This document shows, piece after piece, positions 49,672-61,300 of a stretch of DNA of 64,000 nucleotides. The DNA is from Panonychus citri. Its lineage: Eukaryota > Arthropoda > Arachnida > Trombidiformes > Tetranychidae. The position numbers were made by a program, and so were the translations under genes. The notes below the pieces were generated by a model. The model saw nothing but the letters and a program-made list of their open reading frames with translations. It ran no database searches and was not told the DNA's origin. Each line of letters begins with the position of its first letter. The stretch's first letter is position 1. The stretch spans positions 930,001 through 994,000 of the forward strand of contig NW_026515445.1 in the NCBI RefSeq assembly GCF_014898815.1. The letters are read 5' to 3'.

Positions 49672-50934
49672 TGAATTAAATTTTCACGTCGGTTTAATTG
49701 TCGTTGTTCAATTAGTTGTAATTGTTACACTAATTGATTTCACTTGCTACTTCAATTGTTATTTTATCATAATCAAAGTTTTATCTTTGCTTTCAATCAC
49801 AATTTACTGTTATGTTTACAATCAGCCTACAATTTACACCATGATTAAATACGAATCCTAATCTGTTCACAATTAATTTACAACTCTACATTTTAATTAT
49901 CCTCTCTATTTGGGTTAACTAACAAATTAACTTTATCTATTCATTTAATTAGATCTCTGGACCGTTGGATAAGTTGATTGTTACCCAATGTTTCAGTTAA
50001 TTGTTATGACAATTAACCACTGGACCCTTGTACTTTATTGCTGTCAATGTCTCTTAATTGTAACTACTCATGATTAATTGTTTCCACTCTCAATCTTTGG
50101 CCTTTTAAACAAATTATTCAATGAATTTAATTATTCTGATATAACTATACAACCCTTGTAATTAGAAATGTGAAATAAATTATTTAGAAAATTTTTAATT
50201 ATCTTATTACCATCAATCTTAACTAGACAATTAATAACGTCCAAATAGTTAACTGTTCAATTTGCGGTTGATAAGCTTAATCATTTAGTACAGTTCGGAT
50301 AATTATTAATTGTTTCAAACTTGATCTTATTAATGTTACTAATTAAGGGAAACCTCATTTTATTATTATGATTGTAAATTAATCTGATTGTTTATGACGG
50401 AAAAATGTTTAAAATATCAAACAGTCAACGATTGTTAACCTTTAATTGTTGATATTTAAACTTGTTCAAGTTAATTGTTTCCATAAAATTTATTACAATT
50501 GTCTATTCAAGTTGATTGTCTACAATTGTGAAGTGTTCAAGATGATTAGATGTTGATTGTGATTTGAAACGATTCCAAACAGTGTTTATCGTGTATCAAT
50601 AGGAAGAAAATATAATCTGTAAGAAAATTATCATTTCTATTTATACAATTGATTAAATTCCAACGGAAACAGTAAAACAATTCTCTTAATTATTAAGAAT
50701 TATTATTAATTTTATTATTAATTAATAATTAAAAAAAAATTTCGAAAATTTTGTAATTTGAATTTGAATCGATTCTTTTTACCGCCTTTTCGCTCGCCGA
50801 TTGTAAACAAAACCTGAATCCACCTCTTTCCATATGATGAGTTATCTTTCACTTTGATTCCGTTGAGAATCTATTTGGTTGACAATTAGTTTAATTTACT
50901 AATTGTAAATATCAATTCTTATTAGTGATTAACC
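49672..50934. promoter_or_regulatory. Divergent intergenic region between ABCC and CCDC22
   Basis: About 1.26 kb of AT-rich sequence. Near 50778-50800 a CpG-containing patch (taccgccttttcgctcgccg) lies about 150 bases before the CCDC22 ATG and is the best candidate for its core promoter. Nothing comparable is obvious next to the ABCC start. Confidence 0.35.
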
Positions 50935-53120
50935 ATGGAGGAAGTAGATTCAATCATCATTCACCAACTGAAACAGATCCAAGGGTAAGAAATTTAATCC
51001 GATTTCGATTTTTTCATTTTTCATTTTTTTCTTCATTTTTCTCTAATTCAATTTTCACTTTTTCTCTTGCAGTGATTTCGATGAGGAACACACCTCTTTG
51101 CGAGAGCTTGATTACAATACGATAATGAAGTGTTTAATTAGTTGTATTTCTCTGATTGATCCTGAACTAACCAATGGTTTATCCATCGCTCCACAATCCA
51201 ATATGGCTTCTAAATACAAACTCTGTACTTCATTAGCTGATATTTGTGTTGAATTAGGATTCAAAGGGGATCTTGGTTATCAGACTTTTCTTTATTGTAA
51301 TGATGCTGATTTAAGGAGATTATTTCTATTCTTATTGGAAAAGATTCCTAAAGACGAAACTCAGGATATTACGACAATCAATTTGACCGGTGATACTTTT
51401 GTAGAGAAAATTTGTAAAAAGCCAATTTCCATTAGCTGGACACCTCCTGTGGTTCCTTCATGTCAACATCTAGAATCATCATTGCCCAATCTTACCTGGA
51501 AAACGAAACCTCTTACCGGTATTCTTAACTCACAGAGTATTGCTGGTAATCGAATTGCTCCTTCTAAAAGAAATTATTACGACAATTATGCCAGAATACC
51601 GATCAACGATATTGCATCGATTTTGGAATGGAATTCAGCCTCATTAGATCCAACTTATATTCGTCTAACAAATTCAAGGAGAAAAATGATTGAGAATATT
51701 GAATTTATCGGGAGAAAAAGTTTCTTTGGTCATGAAGATTCTTCTGAAGATTCGGTTAGAGATAATCTCGTCTCATCACCAGAGTCGCCATTCCATGCTA
51801 ACGTGACGGAAGAATTGAATCAAGAAGAAGCATTAAAAAGTGAAATCGCAACACTCGAAGAGGCCATAGAAGAAGCTAAAAGCCGTTTAGTTGAAATGGA
51901 AACCATTTTGAATGAACAAGTCCAATCGATTGAAAAATCTGAAGAAAAGCTTAAAAATCAATCAGATAAACTGATCAGCATGCGAACAAGTGATAAAACA
52001 GTTTCCGATTTAGCCGATGAAGTGGCCTATGTGAAAGAAGAACTAGCTTCATTCCAAGAGCAATGGAAAGTGATTAGCGACCAATTAACTGGTAAAATAG
52101 ATTCGATCAAGGAAGAGAAATCAATAGCCAGCCAACGAAGGAATCAAATGATCAAAGAGATTCATAAACTAAAGAAAACAAGTCGAATAAAATTGAAGGA
52201 ATTATCTGGAAAGGACGAATTGATTAGCGAACTTCAAGAAAAAAGTAGAAAACCTTTACCGCCGAACAGATCATCATATACCCAACGGATCATGGAACTT
52301 GTAAATAACGTAAAGAAACAAAACGAAGAGACCAAGAAAATCCTTCTCGAAACGAGGAAACTACAAAAAGATATAAACATTGTCTCTGGAAAAGTTCAAA
52401 GGGCTTACACAATAACGGACGAAACAATTTTCAGGGTAATCTGATTTGACCTCTTTTCCAACTCGAACTCGTTGTTATGATTTAATCCTTTCCTTTGAGG
52501 GAAATTAATTCAATATTTCTCAACATTGAATCCAAGGTGAAATTGTTCAAGTTAATCTGATGAACGTAAACTCGTTAAATTGTGTTACAATTTAACTATT
52601 TCGCAATTTGCTGAATTGCGTAAACTTTAAGCTCCCAAAACATAATCTGCCTTTTCTTGTTTACAATTTAATCGCTTAATTACTCTGTGTATATTTCCCA
52701 GGCAAACATAATGGTAAACATGATTTAGTGTTGACGATTAATTATATTTTCTATCTCTTTCTTAATGACAGGATGCAAAAAACAGTGAATGGAATCGTAA
52801 ATGTTACAAATTACTCGCAACGATGCACAAAAATTACGATACACTGTTGGATTGTGTTAACGCCATAGGAACTATTCGTAGAGAGACATTGCAATTAGAA
52901 GAGACGGTAATTTGATTGTTTAGATAATTTATTGTTCTTTCATCGTTGTATATCAAAATTGGTCACAATTAATTGTTCACTTTTTCCTTAATTGTTTTGC
53001 TTGTAGATTGAAAATGAGAGACACAATGAATCCATCGCCAATTTGGACCGTATTCAGAAAGATTTGGAACAATTAAAGATCGAGAATCACCTGGGGATGA
53101 GCAATAGAGGATCAAATTAA
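50935..53120 (+). CDS. CCDC22: CCDC22, subunit of the CCC endosomal complex
   Basis: Exons 50935-50984, 51073-52435, 52772-52906 and 53007-53120 give 553 residues in frame (human 627). The N-terminus MEEVDSIIIHQLKQIQG matches the start of CCDC22, and the calponin-homology-like NN domain follows (SLADICVELGFKGDLGYQTF, DLRRLFLFLLEKIP). From about residue 255 the protein is almost continuous coiled coil. CCDC22 pairs with CCDC93 and COMMD proteins in the CCC complex, which supports retriever-dependent recycling of cargo and regulates cullin-RING ligases (known). The start is in the first short exon, whose ATG context (aaccATGG) is good. It converges on the homeobox gene with about 200 bp between stops. 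Confidence 0.9.
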
Positions 53121-53263
53121 CGAGCCCTCAATCATTAGGAAATTTTCTGACTATGTAATTAACTTAATTGTTGAAACAAAAGGACCAAGCAAAAAGTCAA
53201 AAATCCTTCAACTATTTTTTTACTTCTATCAACTCATGGAAATTATTTGTTTCCATCTAGAAG

Positions 53264-53269
53264 AATAAA
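53264..53269 (+). terminator. Polyadenylation signal of CCDC22
   Basis: AATAAA 144 bases after the stop codon and 54 bases before the opposing homeobox reading frame ends. Confidence 0.5.
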
Positions 53270-53322
53270 TTTTTCTTCATTTTGATCGTACGTTTCAATT
53301 TTCCTGTTGATTAGCTGATTAA

Positions 53323-54748
53323 TCAGGAATATCTTTTAACTGCAAGTTGCAATTCCCCTGATTGATGATAATTCTGATGGTGGTGATTATTTAAATGCCA
53401 AGCCGCTGATATTTGCTTCTTCCACTTGGTCCTGAAATATGATAAGAGATGAATAAGAATCAATTGAAAATGATAAACAGGAAAAAGGAAATAACATAAA
53501 AAAAGATGAGGAAACATAAAGAAAACTTATCCACAATTAGTATTATTGTTATTACTTTTAATTCAATATTACGATTGGACACAAATTTAATATCTTCTTA
53601 TGACGATAAAGCAATAATATTATCATGTGTTTCTTATGTCATGAGAAAATATTTATCAAATATAATTAACTTATGAAACAGTAAATCAATCAATTTGTGT
53701 TATGGTGAAATAACATGAAAACAGCGATAATAAATTAATTCAATTAATTTAATTGAACAATTTATCTCCTACCTTCTATTTTGAAACCAAGTTTTTATCT
53801 GCACCTCAGTTAAATTAAGTGTCACCGCCAATTCCATACGTTTACTAACATTTAAATATTTATCAATCTGATTGGTTAATTGTGAGAAAAAAAGAGAAAA
53901 AACTTACATTAATTGTAATTAGAATTGATGATTAATTTACTTACTTGAAATTCATTCTCAAGTTTTTCTAACTGTTTCGCTGAATAAGCTTGTCTTGGTC
54001 GACGCTCAGTGCTTGGTTTACGGTGTTTCTTTGGTTGATTTAAATTGCTACCAGGATGATGATGATGATGAAGATGATGATAAGAGTGATGATGAACAAA
54101 TGAAGATGAAGATGTTTCATCATTTCCATTGATTACAAGACCACAACCAATTATCCCAGGCTCAAGGAGACTTGATTGTTGTTGATTGTGAAGGTGGTGA
54201 CTATTATTATGATGATAACATTGATTCTGTTGGTAAGTTGAATATGTTTCAAGGATATTCCGATATGCTTGGTAAGTTGTTTCCCATGAGACTTGATTAA
54301 CATGGTACCATGAATTAGGGTCACCAGAGTTTTTATCATCATTTTCAGTAACTTTTTTATCATATTTAATTTCAGCATCTTCGGGATCACCAATGATGCG
54401 ATCAATTGAAAACTAAACAATCAAACAATTGAGAAAAGTTTGACAAAAACAAAATGGAAAAACAAGAAAACTTTGTTTACTATTTTTCACTTTGTTTTGA
54501 TTAAAACTTTGTGAAAGAGTAGGAGGAGGAAGAGGAAGATGCAAGGTAGATGATGATGATGATGATGAAATTAATTAAACAAAAACAAAAGAAAAAGAAA
54601 AAGTCACAAATAATTGCGAAGAAAAAGTTTCCATGATTTGATTTGTTTACTTTTTCTCTTAATTATCATTGTTATTATTTGATTCTCTTTTTCTCTGTTA
54701 TTTCATTATTACCTTAAGTGAATTTTCAATGGTCAGCGAGGAGGTCAT
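53323..54748 (-). CDS. ANTP-class (NK-like) homeobox transcription factor
   Basis: Exons 54748-54713, 54412-53945, 53867-53773, 53431-53323 give 235 residues in frame. The homeodomain (about residues 143-205) reads ERRPRQAYSAKQLEKLENEF, then YLNVSKRMELAVTLNLTEVQ, then IKTWFQNRRTKWKKQ. Recognition-helix residue 50 is Gln and the helix matches NK-like families; it is close to but not clearly Nkx1, BarH or Hmx, so I give no symbol. Right after the first exon lies FSIDRIIG, an eh1-type motif that recruits Groucho co-repressors, implying repression. The middle is rich in His, Asn and Tyr with CAT-encoded His runs. Two introns split the homeodomain, one at residue 24-25 and one at the Arg-Arg of helix 3. 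The start is inferred from splice phase and is well supported. Confidence 0.88.
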
Positions 54749-57700
54749 TTGGTGATTAATATGATGGACACACAAAATTTACGCAAAACGATTGACACAA
54801 TAATACAAAAGATTCTGTTGAAGTTAATCAACTTTTAAGAAAATGATTATAATTGTTGGTGAAATTTGTATTCGATCATATTAACAGTTAATAGATCGCG
54901 AAGACTAGTCAACATTGTTTCACTAATCTATGGTCAAGTCATGTGTCCAGACACATTTAAAGTAACAAAGATGTAATATTGGCCTACCTTTATCTTCCTC
55001 ATCATTATCATCATCATTCTCACACATAAACTTTGATTGTATCATCAAATGTTGACCACCAAATGGATAACTAACAGCAACGAGTTTATTGCGATGACCA
55101 TTGGAATAGATAAAAGAGAGCTGATGATAGTGCGAAAAAAGAAAAAAAGAAAAACGAATGATTCTGATGAAGAAGAAGAAGAAAAATTTCGATAATAATA
55201 ATGGTCAAGAGTTACAATTAACTAACATGATTGTCTTGAGAATGGTCATCATCATCTCCACCCTCTCTTCCTCCTCCTTCATCACCTTCCTCTCCGCCCC
55301 AATACTTTAGCATCTTCATCAATTCGTGTGAAAATCAACAGCTTCCAACAATGATTTTTATCCATCTTAATGTACATCCAACAATCAACAACATTATCAT
55401 TGATTAACCGCAATCAAATTAAGTGAAAACAAAGCAGCAAAAATGAAAAAGGTTACAACTCAATCTGAAAGTTTTACTCACTTTCGAGGTAATATCGTGA
55501 CCATTAACAAACAATCAATGAATAAATTGTCATTCAATTGTTAACCATTATCATCATCATCACTCTAATCATTGCAATCAATAAATTAACACCAAGTAAT
55601 TTAATATTAACAAAGAAAACGAGAGAAAAAAAATTAGACAATAACCTTTTAATTCATGTTATTCAGTTATAATGTTTTCTTTGTAAATTGTTACCATTAG
55701 TTAACCGATTAAGTTGATTGTTACTCTATGTCTTTTTTAATATATCATCAAATAAAAACAATAAAATCAGTTGTTAATCTTTAACCTTGATCATTACTAT
55801 TTCTTATTCAGTTAATAACTTAATCATTACAAAACAATTATGTTACATTGTTGATCATTTGATTACAATCAACATCTTTCAGATTGATTTTTGTCTCTTT
55901 TGTGAATCGCTCCATATGTCAACCCATTAACAATTACATCTTCATCATCTTCATCATCAATTTATCATCTTCCCTTTCATCATCATCTTTTCCTCTTCAT
56001 TTCCTTTTCCTATTTCCATCACAAATAGTTAATTGTTTTTCTTTTCATTTCTCGCTAATTAACTTGTAACGATTTGTTATTTTTTATCAACCAAACTTTC
56101 ATGATTTGTCAATTGATTGGTCATGTTAATTTAATTCAGTTAGTTTCACTTCTCATGCAATTCACTGAACAAAAACTAAATTAAAACTTTAATTGTAAAA
56201 AACTGTAACTTTGTCATGTTTGCAATTAATACTTAATCAGTTTCATAATCATGAAAAATCAAGTAAATCAATTGAAGATTTAAATGAAAACCTTTTTACC
56301 ATTTTGTCTCAATTAAATGATTGATTATTATTAAATCATTCTCACGATTTAAATTGTAAATTTTATTAAATTCATAAAAAATTTTGATTAATTTACAATC
56401 AAAACTTAAATTGATTTACTGATCCCTATTGGGATTATTAATAAATAATTTGATCCGAGTGAATTTAATCCCGTTAAATTTTTATGGATTATAATCAATG
56501 GATACAAATTGTTGAATCAATAAATTGTAGTTTTCTAAATCACTTTCTGTTTACCTAAATTGCTGAGTTTATGTAATAATAAATTAAATTGTAACGTTTC
56601 AATTTAAGCACAAAATTGATCACTGAGTAAATTGTTCAAAATCAATTCAATGGTATAAATAAACCAAAGTTAATCAAGTTGATGATAAAAACTTAAATCG
56701 ATTGTAATAAAATTCAGTTGGTTAAATGTTAATTTTAATTGCTAGAGAAATTTGAAAATCTCATAATCAATAATAACCATTTAACAATCAATTGATCACA
56801 ATCATGATCATAGAAAAAGACATAAGACAACTATTAATATACATGTAATTCACTATCAACAGTTAAATCAGATTAAAATTGACATTTGACTGAATTAACC
56901 CAAGTAAATATAATCCGATTAAATTTAATAACTAATATCTAATAACTGCTGCAGAAAAAAATCAATAACAATCAAGAGATAATTAAAATAGGTGATCAAT
57001 GATTAACTGAATCATACATGTAGGGAATCAGATAAAGATGATAATCTGAAAGGCAATAAACCAATGAACGAAACGAGAACACGAAAAAACCCAATGGAAT
57101 CAATCGTTCATTGGATCATGATGATGATACTCATGATCTGATTCCAATGACGATAAATATGAATTATCAGGTAGATCTGAATAGAGATAATAACATGAAG
57201 GAGGAAGAAAGAAAAAAGGAAAATTACTAAAAAAAGACGAAGAAAAAAAAAGATAAGGTAAGAATATGTCGAAATTCATGATGATAATGATGATGACGAT
57301 GATTGAACATGGAAGATAAAGAAAGAGAAGAAAGTAAGAAAAAAAGAGGGATAAGATGATGAGGAAGATGAAAGAGTGAGTCTTAATTGCAACATGACAG
57401 CATAAATAACCAAATGGATTCAGATTATTCTGTATGATGATCATGCTGATGATGTGAATGATTTCAAGTATTTATCATCATTGTATTGCAAAAGCATAAT
57501 GATAGTAAATGTGGATGCCAAAAAGAGAGACAGAAAGAAAGTGGAAGATAAATGATGATAAAAAGTTACTATCAATATGAAACATGATTGTGAAACTATT
57601 TCATTTATTATCGATTCCTATCAACATGATTACACAATTTCCTCTCGATTTACCCTTGTGCTTTTAATAATCAAGTTAATTAAAGGTTAATTAAACAGCC

Positions 57701-58382
57701 TATTTGTCGATACCAAAACTAAATAACAACAATTAACAATCTTAATTGCTGGTTCAACTAATTGGTTACTCTCGTCTATCAAATGTCATCAACCTGTTAA
57801 CCCAATCAAAATTAATCACCATTTGATCAACAGAAATTATTAGTTTTTCAATTGAAAACTAATTACATAAGTGATGATGAAGACGATGAAGATGATGGTA
57901 TTGCTATTAGGCAATCAGACCTTGGTTATCATCATTATCATCAATCTTGTCTTCCAATGCCTAAGGAGTTTATTATTCATATCCAAAGATTATTAATCCA
58001 AGGACAAGTTAATGAAGCAATTTAGTAATCACCAGGAAATTTGATTAGGTTTCAGTACATTTCATTTTAGTCTAGTTTCTATTTTCTCAACAATTAGTTT
58101 AATTGCTAATGATTTTCATCATTTCCATAATAATTACCATTGCGAATGCTAATTTCATTTGATTAATTGTCGATCGATTCAATTCTCGTCAGCTTTTGAT
58201 TGTTTATTTGATATATCTTAGATCTTCTTTATTTAACAAACGGTAGTTGAGGGTTTTTCTTAAGTCACTACATGATCATTCGAGTGATAACTATTATTCA
58301 TCATTTTACAAGTTTAATATACATATACAATCCGTTACATTGAAAGTTAGTGTCGATTTACCAATATGATGATTGCTATAAA
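54749..58382. other. AT-rich spacer 5' of the homeobox gene
   Basis: About 3.6 kb of AT-rich DNA with ATG/CAT and GA tracts and no supportable coding region. It joins the 5' side of the homeobox gene to the 3' end of blue cheese. TTTATT at 58203 and 58228 (AATAAA on the minus strand) are likely polyadenylation signals for blue cheese. The remainder may be regulatory DNA of the homeobox gene. Confidence 0.55.
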
Positions 58383-61300
58383 TCATTTCTTTTGCAGAAT
58401 CATGAAGCAATTATTACAAACTTGAACTGGTTTTTTGTTCTGGTCATTTGGTCTTTTCATAGCTTCAACATTTTTAATACATCTGATGGAAAATAGAGTA
58501 AAATTGATTAGTAAATTTTCAGATTCAAAATTTATGACATTTACATTTTTATCATTATAATTTATCAATATCGAGAAACTTACTTTGAACAGAATGAAAG
58601 GTCACAATAACGACATTGATTTTTATGTCCTGTGGTTGTAAATTTGACGTTACACTTGGAACAATAATCGACATTTTCCTCTTTTCCCCAATGGTTACCA
58701 AAACCCCGTCCATCAGAAAAACTCCAACTGTATATTCTGCCTCGAGCATCTCCAACGAAAATGGTCTTGTTATCCTTTGAAATAGTAATTGCGGTCACCG
58801 CAGCGGGTTCAGGGTTATCTTTGCATTCAAATGCAGTGTGCATTGTGAGCTTGCATCTAAAGTAAAGTTTCATGGACCATTTATGACCTGGTTTTAAAAT
58901 AGAATCAATCATATTACACCCTGTAAGGGTTGAATCGATCAGAGATGTATCTGATTTCGAAGCCCTAATTTTCGGTATTTCTAACGGAGCCGGAATTTTC
59001 TTTCTAGTCATTTTATCGGTGTTACTTGTGCTTTCAACTAGTTGTAAAGTCGATTCACCAGGATTACAATTTTCATTGTTTTCGTCACTACCAACAATAT
59101 TTACCAGGGGAAGATCGGTTGCGATTGATTTTGAATGAGTTATCGTGGCTACTGATATGTTATTATTGGTCTGGCTCGGCTCTGGTTTATTTTGTAAGGA
59201 CGTTTTTTGTTTTGATGATATGCAGGAATCTAACTTATTCGGAGTTGATTCGTAGCGCGATGAGTTGCAATACTCTTTATCTTGAAAATCATCTTCGTCT
59301 GCGATACTTTCTTCAGCTTTCACTGATGCTATACTCATCCGACGAACAATTTCCTCTCCAGAAGATGGACCAACTAAATGACTAACGGCTTTATCAAGTT
59401 CTTGTGGAGTTGATGCTTTAGATGAATCGGATGAACTGCATGTACCATTATCAACAGTTGGCTCGTCAATTGGGACTTGATAGTACTGAACGGACCACAT
59501 ACGAACAACTCCATCACTCGATCCTGTTATAATTATATTGTCGAGATCCCACTCGTTATTGAGGGAAAACGCTGCGCATAGTATTTGAGTTGATGAAGCA
59601 TTAATAGGCTGTTTAGCTTCTGGACCATTTATTTCAATTGCTGGACTAGCGGCACTCGTGTTAACACTGGCTAAAAGATCACCATTTATTGACCAAAGAA
59701 ATAGCCAATTACCTGAGCATGTAGCAATGTCTCCGGTCAAATCGTTTATTGAAACAGCAGCAATTGGTGAAGGATGGTGTAAATCAGGTTCGAAGCCGCT
59801 ACCAAGTTGTCTCACGCTAATTAACCGGTTCAAGTCCCAAATGATACAAGTGCGATCACGGGAACCACTTACGATAATACCGTAAGCAGCAGACGAAGTC
59901 AAGCATGTAATGGCCTCTTTATGCCCATAGAGATGAGTTACTAGCTGGAGAGAATTGTTTTTACCCTTCAACCTCCACGCTGTAATCACTGAATTAGTAC
60001 CTGCGGTTATGAGTAACCTTGGATTGGGAACAGTTGCACAAAGTATTTCGCCATTGGAAGGTAGAAAATCCGATTCAAAAATGTACAAAGCCCGATCACT
60101 TTCATAGGGTCCGATACGAATGGAATGGTCTGCAAATCCCCAAGCAACATACCGACTGAATGTTGGCGCAATCAGAACTTTATTCTGTTCGACCGCAAGT
60201 AAAGTTTTTTCCTGTTGAATAATCTGACCCACGGCCCCTTTCAATTCTTTAACTGGATGTAAAGAAGGTCTCAAATTTTCGAGATTATGAATAATCAACT
60301 TGTCTTGACCTCCATGTAATAGAACATTATGCAATCCAACTGTCGGTAATATCGGCGTTAACGGTGCACCACTCGAGTGGTGAACTTTCTTCGCCGGGTG
60401 CGCTTTCTTGAATAACTGTTTTGGTATTTGCCCGAAATTGTTGATAAAGCCAATGGTTGCATTTTTCTTCAACGGATCTTCAATTGTATAAATATCAACG
60501 TTGCCCTCATAAAACAAATGATGGAAAACGTTAACGGCCTCAACAGCAGCAGATCCTACAAATGAATATGAATAAATTACATCGAGATGGATTGTGATTA
60601 TCACACAAGTAAATTGATATTCTCAATAAGGTTTGATACAAATTGTTCTAAATTCTTACCCTGTTGCTTATAACCAAAAATAAGATCTATCCACTTGTGA
60701 ATATTTGCCGAAACGTAATCACATTCTAAGGCTTCTCGGTGCATACGTATGAACTCACGAGCATCGCCTAATATGATGAAATATCATCAACATTAAAAGA
60801 TATTATTGACAAGTAAAAACTGACCAAAATTAAGTAATAATTACCTTTCGCCCAAGGAGGTAAGATAACATCACCTAAACGGACTCCATTCTGTTTGACA
60901 CCAAGATCATAAGCATTATGGTTAACAAGAAATTCGGGTAGATTGAAAAACTCTGGAATCAATTCTTTCACATCAGCCATGTTGTTTTTAGCTGCTGACA
61001 TGTAGGCATCGCCAATTGAATGGAACATCCGGTCGGCAAGATCAAAATGGCCTCCTTGAAGATGAAGGAAATGTTGTGTGAAAGGTTCCATTCGAACTAA
61101 ATAAGATGCTACAATCATGGCCGACGAGTAAAAGGTTCCATAATGGTAAGGTGGTGTTTCGCCGTGCAAATCGTCCCATTCAATGTATCGCTTACGAAAT
61201 TGTTCTAATCTATCGGGTGTTTGTGCTCCCATTGGCTTTGATAAATCACGAAATGAAAGAGGATCCGAGAGATCGAGTTCTGGTGATGAATAATCAGCCA

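Noticed and set aside
57100..57444. 114-codon minus-strand frame with hydrophobic stretches
   Set aside because: Reads Ile/Phe/Ser from ATG and GA triplet runs; no splice sites or homologous features.
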